From [Clostridium] clostridioforme AGR2157 (lineage in GTDB: Bacteria > Bacillota > Clostridia > Lachnospirales > Lachnospiraceae), in contig NZ_AUJR01000015.1 of NCBI RefSeq assembly GCF_000424325.1, positions 1-64,000 on the forward strand: DNA of 64,000 bases, in the 5' to 3' direction. Under the pieces are notes generated by a model. It searched no databases. It was given only the letters and a program-made list of their open reading frames with translations, and was not told the DNA's origin. Within the stretch, counting starts at the first letter, position 1; each line of letters opens with the position of its first letter. Below, piece after piece: positions 49,077-58,356 of the stretch. The position numbers and the translations under genes are program-made.

Positions 49077-49928
49077 ATGAAACTGAATACAGGCATGAGA
49101 TGCCATGATTTATGTCCAAAGATGGAAATGGAGAAGCTGTTTGCCCAGGTAAGGGAACATGATATCTGTCAGATACAGCTGGCATTCGGAAAGTCCATCA
49201 GCGATTATGATTTTACCACAGGCCATTACAGCTTTGGATTTGCCCGGGCCATTGCCAGAGAGCTGGAGAAGAACCAAATCCATGTGGCTGTGCTGGGCTG
49301 CTACATCAATCCCACCAACCCCATTGAATCCCGGCGCCAGGCAGAGGTGGCGCGTTTCATCGAACACATGAAATATGCCAGAATCATAGGGGCTGATATG
49401 GTGGGAACCGAGACCGGACGCCTGGATCCGGATTTCAGGGTCACAGAGGAATCCTATACAGAGGAAGCCTACCAGCTGCTTTTAAGGAGCATGAGGGAGA
49501 TCGTGGCTGCGGCCGAGAAACTGGGTGTTATCGTGGGGGTAGAGGGCGTATTTAATCACACGCTGTACAGTCCTGCCAGGATGAAGCGGTTCCTGGAGGA
49601 CATTGATTCCCCCAATGTGGAGGTGATACTGGACGCCGTGAACCTGATCCACCCCGGACAGGTGGAGCCGGAGGCACAGAAACGGGTCATTGACAGGGCC
49701 TTTGCATATTACGGCGACCGCATAGGAGTTCTTCATGTGAAGGATTTCGTCTTTGACGGGCAGGAACAGCTGTTCCGCCATGTGGGGGACGGCCTTTTCA
49801 GGTATGAACCCCTTATGAAGCATGTAAAGGAGAGGAAGCCCCATATTGCCATGCTGCTGGAGAATTCCAGCAGGGAGCGGTATCATGAAGATGTGAAGTT
49901 CCTTCAGAAGATTTACGACCGGGTGTAG
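49077..49928 (+). CDS. Sugar phosphate isomerase/epimerase (xylose isomerase-like TIM barrel)
   Basis: 283 residues. The AP endonuclease 2/xylose isomerase-like fold shows in ARIIGADMVGTETG, VIVGVEGVFNHT, VEVILDAVNLIHPG and GVLHVKDFVFDGQ. The metal ligands E, D, H and E lie on these strands. The sugar is unknown. It stands alone with AAGGAG 7 bases before the ATG. Confidence 0.88.
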   Translation: MKLNTGMRCHDLCPKMEMEKLFAQVREHDICQIQLAFGKSISDYDFTTGHYSFGFARAIARELEKNQIHVAVLGCYINPTNPIESRRQAEVARFIEHMKYARIIGADMVGTETGRLDPDFRVTEESYTEEAYQLLLRSMREIVAAAEKLGVIVGVEGVFNHTLYSPARMKRFLEDIDSPNVEVILDAVNLIHPGQVEPEAQKRVIDRAFAYYGDRIGVLHVKDFVFDGQEQLFRHVGDGLFRYEPLMKHVKERKPHIAMLLENSSRERYHEDVKFLQKIYDRV

Positions 49929-49966
49929 ATGCGGTATGGGTACAGCCAGCCGCCGCCCGGAACAAT

Positions 49967-50032
49967 GGGCCGTGAAAACGGTGAAAAGGGCCGCAAAGCC
50001 GGTAAAAATGGGCCGCAAAGCCGGTTAAAAAC
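49967..50032 (+). repeat. Three tandem repeats of about 22 bp
   Basis: GGGCCGTGAAAACGGTGAAAA, then two copies of GGGCCGCAAAGCCGGTNAAA-type unit. Non-coding, before the terminator at 50043. Confidence 0.7.
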
Positions 50033-50042
50033 CAAAACATAG

Positions 50043-50082
50043 AACACCCCAAAGCTGATAAGAAAAGCTTTGGGGTGTTTTC
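50043..50082. terminator. Bidirectional terminator between isomerase and MATE genes
   Basis: AACACCCCAAAGC pairs with GCTTTGGGGTGTT, an 11-base loop, then TTTCT. Serves the convergent genes on both sides. Confidence 0.85.
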
Positions 50083-50123
50083 TGATATAGGATATTCCGG
50101 CCCGCTCATCAGGTGCGGATACA

Positions 50124-51503
50124 TCAGGCATGAGCTGCCAGATCCCGCTTCATTTTCCGGAAGGAAAGAATGAACAGTGTTACCGTGGTGCACACTGCTA
50201 TGGTATCGGCAATGGGTTCTGCCACGAACACGGCAAACACTTTGTTTTCGAAGATGTTAGGCAGAATGTAAATCAACGGTATCAGCAGGATGACCTTGCG
50301 CAGCAGGGCCAGGAACAGGGAGGTCTTGCTGTCGCCGATGGCGATAAAGGTCTGCTGGCATGCCAGCTGGGCGCCAAAGAGCAGGGACGCGGCCATATAG
50401 ATGCGGATGGACCACTCGCTGAAGGATGTCAGGGCAGCGTCATGGGTAAAGATGCGGATATATACCATGGGCGCGAACATGGCCACGGCCCAAAGGGCGG
50501 TGGAGTAGGCCATACATGAGGTCAGAAGCAGCCGGAAGGTCCTGCTTACGCGGTCCAGCTTTTTGGCGCCGTAGTTAAAGCTGATGACGGGCTGTGCGCC
50601 CTGGGTCAGTCCCTGGAGGGGCAGGAGGGAGAACTGCATCACGCTTCCCATGATGGTCATGGCGCCGACTGCCACATCGCCTCCGTATTTTAAGAGGGAG
50701 GTATTAAAGCAGATATTCAGGATGCTTTCCGTGAACTGCATGACAAAGGGGGCTGCGCCCAGTGCAATGGCCGGCATGAGAATTTCCCTCTTGGGCCGCA
50801 TGTAGCAGGTGCGTATTTTAAGGTAGCTCTTCTTCGATATAAGGAACAGGATAACCCAGGCAGCGGAAATCCCCTGGGAGATAATGGTTGCCAGGGCAGC
50901 GCCCCGCACGCCCATGTGGAATGCAAACATGAGGATGGGGTCCAGGATGATGTTGCATATGGCCCCGATAAGCACGGTGTACATACCTGTCTTGGCATAT
51001 CCCTGGGCATTGATGAAGGCGTTGAGTCCCAGGGCCAGCTGTACGAAAATGGTTCCCAGGGAATAAATCTGCATGTAAGCCCACCCATACTCTATGGTAT
51101 TGCCGCTGGCTCCGAACATCAGCAGGATGCGGTGGCCGAAGTTGAGGAAGAAGGCAGTCAGGACAACGGCCACGGTTATGAGGGCAGTGGTACAGTTGCC
51201 CAGGATGTTTTCTGCTTCTTCCTTTCTGCCCTTGCCCAGCATGATGGATGCCCTGGGAGCGCCGCCCATGCTTACCAGGGCAGCAAAGGCGGAAATCGCC
51301 ATGATAACAGGGAAGGTGACGCCCACGCCTGTAAGTGCATTGGCGCCTTCGCCGGGCAGATGGCCGATGTACATACGGTCCACCATGTTATACAGCACGT
51401 TGATGATTTGGGCTGTAATGGCCGGCAGGGCCAACTGAAAAAGAAGTTTCCCCACGCTTCCCGTGCCCAGGTCCACCTCTTTTGCTTCTTTGTTCTTCTC
51501 CAT
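50124..51503 (-). CDS. MATE-family multidrug/toxin exporter
   Basis: 459 residues with twelve membrane segments. ALPAITAQIINVLYNMVDRMYIGHLPGEGANALTGVG and GGAPRASIMLGKGRKEEAENILGN are typical of MepA/DinF-like MATE exporters. It uses Na+ or H+ gradients. The start at 51503 is chosen for AAAGGATTG upstream, though spacing is long; an ATG at 51530 is possible. It diverges from the ADP-ribosylglycohydrolase operon. Confidence 0.92.
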   Translation of the reverse strand: MEKNKEAKEVDLGTGSVGKLLFQLALPAITAQIINVLYNMVDRMYIGHLPGEGANALTGVGVTFPVIMAISAFAALVSMGGAPRASIMLGKGRKEEAENILGNCTTALITVAVVLTAFFLNFGHRILLMFGASGNTIEYGWAYMQIYSLGTIFVQLALGLNAFINAQGYAKTGMYTVLIGAICNIILDPILMFAFHMGVRGAALATIISQGISAAWVILFLISKKSYLKIRTCYMRPKREILMPAIALGAAPFVMQFTESILNICFNTSLLKYGGDVAVGAMTIMGSVMQFSLLPLQGLTQGAQPVISFNYGAKKLDRVSRTFRLLLTSCMAYSTALWAVAMFAPMVYIRIFTHDAALTSFSEWSIRIYMAASLLFGAQLACQQTFIAIGDSKTSLFLALLRKVILLIPLIYILPNIFENKVFAVFVAEPIADTIAVCTTVTLFILSFRKMKRDLAAHA

Positions 51504-51736
51504 ATAAATCACAATCCTTTCGTATTTCAAAAAATAGCCATTTAAATACTATATCTCGAAACATTGGGAAAGTCAACCGGATGGGCGGATGGAAAAAAGA
51601 CGAAAAATGAATCCTGCCAGAGAGGCAAGAACAGAACGAAACTTGCCGTGATTGTACAAAATATACAAAAATAAGTGCAATATAATGGTAAAACAGTGGG
51701 GGGTTATGACCATATGCATAAAGATGTATTTTTATA

Positions 51737-51765
51737 TTGACAGGAATGTCAGATGATACTATAAT
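51737..51765 (+). promoter_or_regulatory. Promoter and possible operator of the ADP-ribosylglycohydrolase operon
   Basis: Perfect TTGACA (51737-51742), 17-bp spacer, TATAAT (51760-51765). Dyads TGACA-GGAA-TGTCA (51738-51751) and TTGT-AATG-ACAA (51783-51794) lie over and after it and may bind the GntR regulator at 54551. Confidence 0.75.
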
Positions 51766-51827
51766 GCAAATAACAATACAAGTTGTAATGACAATATGTA
51801 ATAATAATCTTGCCAGGAGGAAACAGT

Positions 51828-52823
51828 ATGAGAGACAAAATTGCCGGAGCCCTTTACGGGATGGCCCTGGGCGACGCCATGGGTATGCCTGCCGAGTTGT
51901 GGGGAAGAAAGAGAGTGAAAGCCTTTTTCGGACGGATTGAGGGATTTTTAGACGGACCGGCTGAGAATGATGTGGCTTTTAATTATAAGAAGGGACAGTT
52001 CACCGACGATACGGGCCAGGCCCTGGTTCTGCTGGACTCCATTGCGTCCACTGAATATGAACCGGACACAAGGGACATTGCCCTGAGGATGTTAGCCTGG
52101 GCTGAAAAGGAGAATGCCTTTGAGAACAATATACTGGGCCCCACCTCCAAGGTGGCTCTGGCGAATTTCAGGGACAACATTCAGGATTCCAGGATTACGG
52201 ACAAGGCACTGTCCAACGGAAGCGCCATGAGGATTGCCCCCATCGGCTGCCTGTTCAGGCCGGAACAGAAGGAGGACATTGCCAGGTATGTGTACCAGGT
52301 GTCAAGAGCCACGCATACCAGCGATGTGACCATAGCCGGGGCGGCCATGATTGCGGAGGCAGTGAGCTCGGCCATTGTGAAGGATGACTTTGAGGAAGTC
52401 ATGGAGGATGTGTTTGGGATTGAGGAGATTGGTTACGGCATGGGCTGCGAGACCTTCAGTCCAAAGCTGGGAGAGCGCTTAAAGATCGGCCTGGACATTG
52501 CCAGAGCCCATAGGGGGGATGATGAGGGATTCATCCGCAGGCTCTATGATGTGGTGGGCACCGGGGTGGGTATCATTGAGTCCGTACCGGCAGCCCTGTC
52601 CGTGGCATACTTTGCCCAGGACCCCAACCGGTCCTGCCTGCTCTGCGCCAACATGGCAGGCGACACAGACACCATCGGAGCCATGGCAACTGCTGTCTGC
52701 GGGGCATTTACAGGGCTTGGACAGATAAAACAGGAATACATTGAAACCCTGAGGCAGCAGAATGACGCTGACTTTGACCATTACATACAGATATTGGAAA
52801 AAGGAAGGGAGAGACTTGCATGA
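51828..52823 (+). CDS. ADP-ribosylglycohydrolase-family protein
   Basis: 331 residues with the ARH signature set: ALYGMALGDAMGMPAELWG, FTDDTGQALVLLDS (metal ligands), SNGSAMRIAPIGCLF, ATHTSDVTIAGAAM and GDTDTIGAMATAVCGAFTG. It removes ADP-ribose from proteins or hydrolyses a nucleoside-like N-glycoside. ATG 51828 follows AGGAGG by 8 bases. It overlaps the next gene by 4 bases (ATGA), so the kinase is coupled. Confidence 0.93.
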   Translation: MRDKIAGALYGMALGDAMGMPAELWGRKRVKAFFGRIEGFLDGPAENDVAFNYKKGQFTDDTGQALVLLDSIASTEYEPDTRDIALRMLAWAEKENAFENNILGPTSKVALANFRDNIQDSRITDKALSNGSAMRIAPIGCLFRPEQKEDIARYVYQVSRATHTSDVTIAGAAMIAEAVSSAIVKDDFEEVMEDVFGIEEIGYGMGCETFSPKLGERLKIGLDIARAHRGDDEGFIRRLYDVVGTGVGIIESVPAALSVAYFAQDPNRSCLLCANMAGDTDTIGAMATAVCGAFTGLGQIKQEYIETLRQQNDADFDHYIQILEKGRERLA

Positions 52824-53752
52824 AAACCCTTGTGATAGGTGCGGCCATCATTGATATTATCATGAAAATAAAGCGCCTGCCTAAAAGCGGGGAGGACATC
52901 CTGTGCAGCGAAACCATGTCCGCGGTGGGAGGATGTGCCTACAACGTGGCAGGTACGCTGCGGGGCTTTGGCGTGGACCACGACCTTTTCGTGCCTGTGG
53001 GAAGGGGCATGTACGGGGATATGATTGCAGGCGATCTGGAAAAACTGGGGTACCGCATCCTTATCAGGGAAGAGGAGTCGGACAACGGTTACTGCCTGTG
53101 TCTGGTGGAGGAGGATGGAGAGCGCACGTTCATCACGGTCAAGGGTGCGGAAGGGTGCTTTAGGCCCTCCTGGTTTGAACAGCTGTCCCAGGATTCCTAC
53201 GACAGCATCTATGTGGCCGGATACCAGGTGTGCGGCACCAGCGGCAGGGTCATATCCGGCTGGATGGAGGGCGCGAAGGACAGGATGAAGGAAAAGCGCG
53301 TTTTCTTTGCTCCGGGGCCTGTCATAACCGACATTGACGGGGATGTGATGGAGCGCATCCTTTCAGTGGAGCCCATTCTCCATCTCAATGAGAAGGAAGC
53401 CTTTGATTACGCGAAGCAGCCGTCTGTGGAGGACTGCCTGAGGTACCTGCACGGCCTGAACCATAACCTTGTGGTGGTCACCATGGGGGCTTCCGGTACC
53501 ATGTATTATGACGGCAGCGGGATGAAGTCGGTCCCTGCCTGTAAGGCCCGGGTAAAGGATACCATAGGGGCAGGAGACAGCCATGTGGCCGCCATGATTG
53601 CAGGGTATTCCAAAGGGCTGGATACGGAACAATGTGTGAGACTGGCCAACCGGATGGCATCGGGAATCGTAAGCATCCAGGGACCGGTGATGACCAGGGA
53701 AATGTTTGAACAGCAGGATTTTGCATCGTATATCCTGAATGGCTGCATATAA
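52820..53752 (+). CDS. PfkB-family carbohydrate/nucleoside kinase
   Basis: 310 residues. Ribokinase fold: VIGAAIIDIIMKIKRLPKSGED, GGCAYNVAGTLRGFG and the ATP/anion-hole motif DTIGAGDSHVAAMIAGYSKG. The glycohydrolase before and the PnuC after suggest that it phosphorylates ribose, a nucleoside or nicotinamide riboside (inference). The start overlaps the upstream gene by 4 bases. Confidence 0.92.
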   Translation: MKTLVIGAAIIDIIMKIKRLPKSGEDILCSETMSAVGGCAYNVAGTLRGFGVDHDLFVPVGRGMYGDMIAGDLEKLGYRILIREEESDNGYCLCLVEEDGERTFITVKGAEGCFRPSWFEQLSQDSYDSIYVAGYQVCGTSGRVISGWMEGAKDRMKEKRVFFAPGPVITDIDGDVMERILSVEPILHLNEKEAFDYAKQPSVEDCLRYLHGLNHNLVVVTMGASGTMYYDGSGMKSVPACKARVKDTIGAGDSHVAAMIAGYSKGLDTEQCVRLANRMASGIVSIQGPVMTREMFEQQDFASYILNGCI

Positions 53753-53778
53753 CATACGAATGTGGAGGGGAAGTTTAT

Positions 53779-54462
53779 ATGAATAAGATAAAAGAGTTCT
53801 TTCATGATTGGAGTATATTTGAAAAAGTCTGGCTGGTTTTTGTGTGCTCACTGATGACCGTTATATGGTTTATCAACGGGGATACGCCGTTCATGCTTGT
53901 CTTAAGCCTTACAGGCAGCCTGAACCTGGTTTTGGGAGCCAAGGGCAAGGTGGCAGGGCTTTGCTTTGCCATCATCAACAGCGCCCTGTACGCGTACCAG
54001 TGCCTGGGAATCCCGCTGTACGGCGAGGTAATGTACAATGTTCTCTACAGCATACCGGTCAGCGCCACGGCCATCTATCTGTGGAAGAGGAACGCAACCA
54101 GCGACGGCGAGGTCCGATTCCGCACCATGACGCCTAAGCTTATGGCAGGGGTAGCGGCTGCCACAGCCGTGGGAGTATGGGGATATTCAGAACTGTTAAA
54201 ATACATGGGCGGTTCCTTTGTATTTATGGATTCACTGACCACAGTGGTTTCCGTCATAGCCAGTATGCTCTATTTGCTCCGTTATTCCGAGCAGTGGCTT
54301 ATGTGGGTCATTGTCAACGCGCTGTCCATCATCATGTGGATTATGGTGTTTGTATCAGGGGATACCACGGCCCTGCTCATCATTGTGATGAAGACCGTAA
54401 ATCTGCTGAATTCCCTCTATGGGTATATGAACTGGAGGAAAATATCGCAGAAAACAGCGTAA
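53779..54462 (+). CDS. pnuC: PnuC-type nicotinamide riboside transporter
   Basis: 227 residues with seven or so membrane segments; GSLNLVLGAKGKVAGLCFAIINSALYAYQCLG and MLYLLRYSEQWLMWVIVNALSIIMW are typical of PnuC. PnuC moves nicotinamide riboside by facilitated diffusion, trapped by kinases. It follows the PfkB gene by 26 bases, so the kinase may do the trapping. GGAGG lies 10 bases before the ATG. Confidence 0.93.
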   Translation: MNKIKEFFHDWSIFEKVWLVFVCSLMTVIWFINGDTPFMLVLSLTGSLNLVLGAKGKVAGLCFAIINSALYAYQCLGIPLYGEVMYNVLYSIPVSATAIYLWKRNATSDGEVRFRTMTPKLMAGVAAATAVGVWGYSELLKYMGGSFVFMDSLTTVVSVIASMLYLLRYSEQWLMWVIVNALSIIMWIMVFVSGDTTALLIIVMKTVNLLNSLYGYMNWRKISQKTA

Positions 54463-54550
54463 TACCCCCTTTTCTCTCTCCAATAAGTTGAAAGAATGTC
54501 TCTCTCAGTATATAATGATAAAAACAGCAAGAGTGCGGATTGAGGTTATC

Positions 54551-55276
54551 ATGAGAGAGAAATTAGCCAAATATGAGCAGATCAGGCAGGATATCATACA
54601 TAAAATCGAGAGCATGGAATACAGGCCCAACCAGGTCATTCCATCGGAAAATGAACTGTGCGCGTCCTATGGGGTGAGCAGGATTACGGTCAGAAAGGCC
54701 ATAGACGAGCTGGTTCATGAGGGGCTGCTCTACCGAATCAAGGGAAAAGGAAGCTTTGTCAGGGACCATGCGTCGGAGGGACTATCGCGCATCTACAGCT
54801 TTACCGAAGCCATCCTCCATCAGGGAAAGACGCCGTCCAAGAAGCTGCTGTCCCTGAAGGTGGAGGAAGCCGACGCGGACATAAGGCGCAGGATGGGCTT
54901 AAAGGAAAGGGAGGAGGTCTATGTCATCAAGAGCATTTATTATGCGGACGGCAGGCCCTACTGTATCAATACCTCCATCCTTCCAAAGAAGCTGTTTCCC
55001 AAGCTGGAGTTATTTGACTTCAACCACAACTCCCTGTACGAGGTGCTGAAATCCTTTTACCAGCTCTCCTTCACAAAGGCGCGCCAGATTTTAAACGCCA
55101 CAGTGGGGAGCAGCGAAATCTACGGATATCTGGAGACAGAGAAAAACCAGCCTTTACTCAGAATCAACGCCACATCGTTCTGTCTGTATCATGATAATGA
55201 GACGGTATTCGAGATATATGAATCTTATATATTGACAGACATCCTCAGTTATTATGTGGAAAAATATAACACGTAA
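54551..55276 (+). CDS. GntR/HutC-family regulator with UTRA domain
   Basis: 241 residues. Winged helix at 1-70 (YEQIRQDIIHKIESMEYRPNQVIPSENELCASYGVSRITVRKAIDEL) and UTRA effector domain at about 85-235. It lies at the end of the ADP-ribosylglycohydrolase-kinase-PnuC operon with a 88-base gap and probably controls it. The start at 54551 follows TGAGGTT; longer frames upstream lack a site. Confidence 0.92.
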   Translation: MREKLAKYEQIRQDIIHKIESMEYRPNQVIPSENELCASYGVSRITVRKAIDELVHEGLLYRIKGKGSFVRDHASEGLSRIYSFTEAILHQGKTPSKKLLSLKVEEADADIRRRMGLKEREEVYVIKSIYYADGRPYCINTSILPKKLFPKLELFDFNHNSLYEVLKSFYQLSFTKARQILNATVGSSEIYGYLETEKNQPLLRINATSFCLYHDNETVFEIYESYILTDILSYYVEKYNT

Positions 55277-55313
55277 GAAGGATTCTGAAGAATATATTGT
55301 TTGCAATGCAAGG

Positions 55314-55352
55314 AAAAAGCGGTCCCTGACACTAAGGCAGGGGCCGCTTTTT
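55314..55352. terminator. Bidirectional terminator that overlaps the end of the flippase gene
   Basis: AAAAAGCGGTCCCTG pairs with CAGGGGCCGCTTTTT. The stem includes the last codons and stop of the convergent flippase gene. Confidence 0.9.
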
Positions 55353-56891
55353 GTGGAACAGGAGCAGAAGTCCCATGTAGCTGAAGCTCAGGAACAGAAT
55401 CTGCACTGTTGTCATGATAAAGAGGGGAAGCTCTTTAAGCCAGACGCAGGCCTGGGAAAATGCCAGGTACATGCCGATGGAGACCAGCAGAAGGAGCACT
55501 GGCTTAACTATCATGTTGGCGGTATCCCAGCAAAAGGGCACCAGACGCTTCACCGCAAGGAAACTCATGAGGGCCAGGGCCAGTTCACTGACCAGCATGC
55601 CCCACAGGTATCCCCGGATTCCGTATCTCGGAATGGCAAAGAGCACAAATGCCAGTCGTATGACCATGGCAAACACATTCTGGAAGAAGGTGGATGAAGT
55701 CCTGCCAAGGCCGTTTAGGATGCTTCCCATGGTAGTGGCCAGGTACATGAAGGGGCACAGCCATGACAGGATGGTGATATATGTACCCGCATTCTGGTCG
55801 TGGAATACGCTGACGCCCAGCTGGTTCCCAAAGATGGTGAATATGCCGATGCACAGCACGCCCATATAGCAGCTGTAGCGCAGGGACATGGATATCATGG
55901 AGGAAATACGGGCCTCGTTGCCGTCGGCCTGGGCTTCGGCCACCGTGGGCAGCAGGAGCACGGCCATGGAGTTGGTGATGGCAGAGGGAAACAGGATGAA
56001 CGGAAGGGCCATGCTGGTCAGCACGCCGTATACGGACAGGGCCTCGGAGTTGGTAAGGCCGGAGCTTATCAGCTTGTTGGGAATCCATATGGCTTCCGCG
56101 CTTCCCAGGACATTTAAAATCAGGCGGTTTCCCATAAGGGGAAGGGCCAGGGCCATAAGGGGGGCAGCGGTGGCGCCAAAGGAAAGGGGGAGGGCCGGTG
56201 CGCGGCGGGAATCTCCGTCTTTGCAAGGCGGGAAGAATCCGAGACAGAACACGGTGAACACGGCAGATGCCATCTCACCAATCAGGTGTCCGTATACAGC
56301 CAGGCTTACCGTAATCTGGCGCCCTGATTCCAGCCAGATGCTGGCAATGAGGAACACGGCTCCCATGCGTATGACCTGCTCCGCCACCTGGGAAAAGGCT
56401 GGTACACGGGCTTTCTGCATGCCGTAGTAGTAACCGTTGATACAGGCGTGGAGGGCTGCAAAGGGGACGGACACTGCCATCACCGGCAGATAGGGGGCGC
56501 ATCTTGGCTCCAGCAGAAGCTTCTCTGCCAGGAAACCGGCATTTCCATAGATGCCCCAGGCCAGGAGGAAGGACATGCCCATGGCAATAACCAGACCCGT
56601 CCTGAATACGGCCCTGCCCCTGGTCTGGTTGGCAGCCACGTACTGCGACAGGGCGGTCTGGAGGGAACCTGCACAGACGGCGAAACAGATGCTGAATATG
56701 GGGTGCACCATATTGTAAATACCCAGTCCCTCGGCACCGATGGTCCTGGACATGAAGATTCTATAGAAGAATCCCAGTATCCTGCATATGAACCCGGTGG
56801 AGGTCAGGAGTAAGGTCCCGGTGATGAAGGCCATTTTCCTGGGTGACAGACGCTTGGAGACAGGGGAGGATGCGGTCAATGAGTGATTCAT
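55332..56891 (-). CDS. SpoVB/MurJ-like polysaccharide flippase
   Basis: 519 residues with 13-14 membrane segments. KMAFITGTLLLTSTGFICRILGFFYRIFMSRTIGAEGLGIYNMVHPIFS at the start is typical of SpoVB/MurJ-like MOP exporters. It moves lipid-linked oligosaccharide or peptidoglycan precursors; SpoVB in sporulating Firmicutes acts in spore cortex synthesis. It diverges from iscS. The last codons form half of a terminator stem. Confidence 0.92.
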   Translation of the reverse strand: MNHSLTASSPVSKRLSPRKMAFITGTLLLTSTGFICRILGFFYRIFMSRTIGAEGLGIYNMVHPIFSICFAVCAGSLQTALSQYVAANQTRGRAVFRTGLVIAMGMSFLLAWGIYGNAGFLAEKLLLEPRCAPYLPVMAVSVPFAALHACINGYYYGMQKARVPAFSQVAEQVIRMGAVFLIASIWLESGRQITVSLAVYGHLIGEMASAVFTVFCLGFFPPCKDGDSRRAPALPLSFGATAAPLMALALPLMGNRLILNVLGSAEAIWIPNKLISSGLTNSEALSVYGVLTSMALPFILFPSAITNSMAVLLLPTVAEAQADGNEARISSMISMSLRYSCYMGVLCIGIFTIFGNQLGVSVFHDQNAGTYITILSWLCPFMYLATTMGSILNGLGRTSSTFFQNVFAMVIRLAFVLFAIPRYGIRGYLWGMLVSELALALMSFLAVKRLVPFCWDTANMIVKPVLLLLVSIGMYLAFSQACVWLKELPLFIMTTVQILFLSFSYMGLLLLFHKKRPLP

Positions 56892-57011
56892 AAACGCTCC
56901 TGGAGATGGGAATTATTAAAAATATATGATGAATTCCAGGATGTAGAACACAAGCGGCTGGTTTTAAGCGCCCTCATGCTTCATATAATAACAGTAGTAC
57001 CATATAAAACA

Positions 57012-57050
57012 AGTATTCCTATTGAAATTGTAGGAATACTATGGTATAGT
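57012..57050 (+). promoter_or_regulatory. iscS promoter with an Rrf2/IscR/CymR-like operator
   Basis: A perfect dyad AGTATTCCTA/TAGGAATACT (57012-57021 with 57031-57040) overlaps a promoter TTGAAA (57022-57027), 17-bp spacer, TATAGT (57045-57050). Its ATTCCTA..TAGGAAT core resembles binding sites of Firmicutes Rrf2-type regulators (CymR/IscR). Confidence 0.75.
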
Positions 57051-57105
57051 AAAAAGCGTAGATGAAGCTTTTAACTTCAGGACTTCAGAAAGGCGGATTT
57101 TGATT

Positions 57106-58299
57106 ATGAAGCAATTGATTTATCTGGATAACGCGGCCACCACAAAGACCAGGCCGGAGGTGGTGGAGGCCATGCTTCCATACTTTACGGAATATTACGG
57201 AAACCCCTCCTCTGTCTACGACTTCTCCACTGAGAGTAAAAAGGCTGTAAACCATGCAAGAGAGACCATTGCCCAGTCCCTGGGGGCAAAGACCAATGAG
57301 ATATATTTCACGGCCGGAGGCAGCGAGGCCGATAACTGGGCCCTGGTGGCCACGGCAGAGGCCTATGGAAATAAAGGGAAACACATCATCACCACCAAGA
57401 TTGAGCACCATGCCATCCTTCACACCTGCCAGTACCTGGAGAAAAGGGGATACGAGGTCACATATCTGGATGTGGATGAAAATGGAGTGGTCAAGCTGGA
57501 TGAGCTTAAGAAGGCCATCCGGCCGGACACCATCCTCATATCAGTGATGTTTGCCAATAATGAGATCGGCACCATCGAGCCCATCAAGGAGATTGGGGCC
57601 ATTGCCAGGGAACACGGGATTTTGTTCCACACCGATGCGGTACAGGCATTTGCCCATGTGCCCATCCACGTGGATGAGTACAATATTGATATGCTCAGCT
57701 CCAGCGGACATAAGCTGAACGGGCCAAAGGGAATCGGATTCCTCTATATCCGTACAGGTGTTAAGATTCGTTCCTTCATCCACGGGGGCGCCCAGGAGCG
57801 CAAGCGCCGTGCCGGAACAGAGAATGTGCCCGGTATAGTGGGATACGGCAAGGCGGTGGAGCTGGCCATGGCCAACATGGAGGAACGGGCTGCCAGGGAA
57901 ACGCAGCTGCGGGATTATCTGATGAAGCGGGTCATGGACGAGGTGCCATTTACCAGGATTAACGGCTCACGCACCAGCCGCCTTCCCAACAATGTGAATT
58001 TTGCCTTCCAGTTTATTGAAGGTGAATCCCTTCTCATTAAGCTGGACATGGCGGGAATCTGCGGCTCCAGCGGTTCTGCCTGTACCTCAGGGTCATTAGA
58101 CCCCTCCCATGTGCTTTTGGCCATCGGACTGCCTCATGAGATTGCCCACGGTTCCCTCCGTCTTACCTTAAGCGAGGAGAACACAAAGGAAGAGATGGAT
58201 TATGTGGTGGAGCAGATTAAGGATATCGTAGGATACCTGCGGAGCATGTCGCCTTTGTATGAGGATTATATAAAGCACAATGGCGGTGAGAAAAAATAA
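57106..58299 (+). CDS. iscS: Cysteine desulfurase (IscS/NifS type)
   Basis: 397 residues, PLP enzyme: IYLDNAATTKTRPEVVEAM, EADNWAL, SSGHKLNGPKGIGF (PLP Lys) and the catalytic loop GSSGSACTSGS. It gives sulfur to IscU and to MnmA coded next. The start is ATG 57106 (TTG 57100 is also in frame). The promoter has a strong dyad, so regulation by an Rrf2-type protein is likely. Confidence 0.95.
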   Translation: MKQLIYLDNAATTKTRPEVVEAMLPYFTEYYGNPSSVYDFSTESKKAVNHARETIAQSLGAKTNEIYFTAGGSEADNWALVATAEAYGNKGKHIITTKIEHHAILHTCQYLEKRGYEVTYLDVDENGVVKLDELKKAIRPDTILISVMFANNEIGTIEPIKEIGAIAREHGILFHTDAVQAFAHVPIHVDEYNIDMLSSSGHKLNGPKGIGFLYIRTGVKIRSFIHGGAQERKRRAGTENVPGIVGYGKAVELAMANMEERAARETQLRDYLMKRVMDEVPFTRINGSRTSRLPNNVNFAFQFIEGESLLIKLDMAGICGSSGSACTSGSLDPSHVLLAIGLPHEIAHGSLRLTLSEENTKEEMDYVVEQIKDIVGYLRSMSPLYEDYIKHNGGEKK

Positions 58300-58356
58300 T
58301 ATACAGGGAAGTGCCTGTATGAAAGATAAACTTGGAACGATTCAGGAGGAATATAG

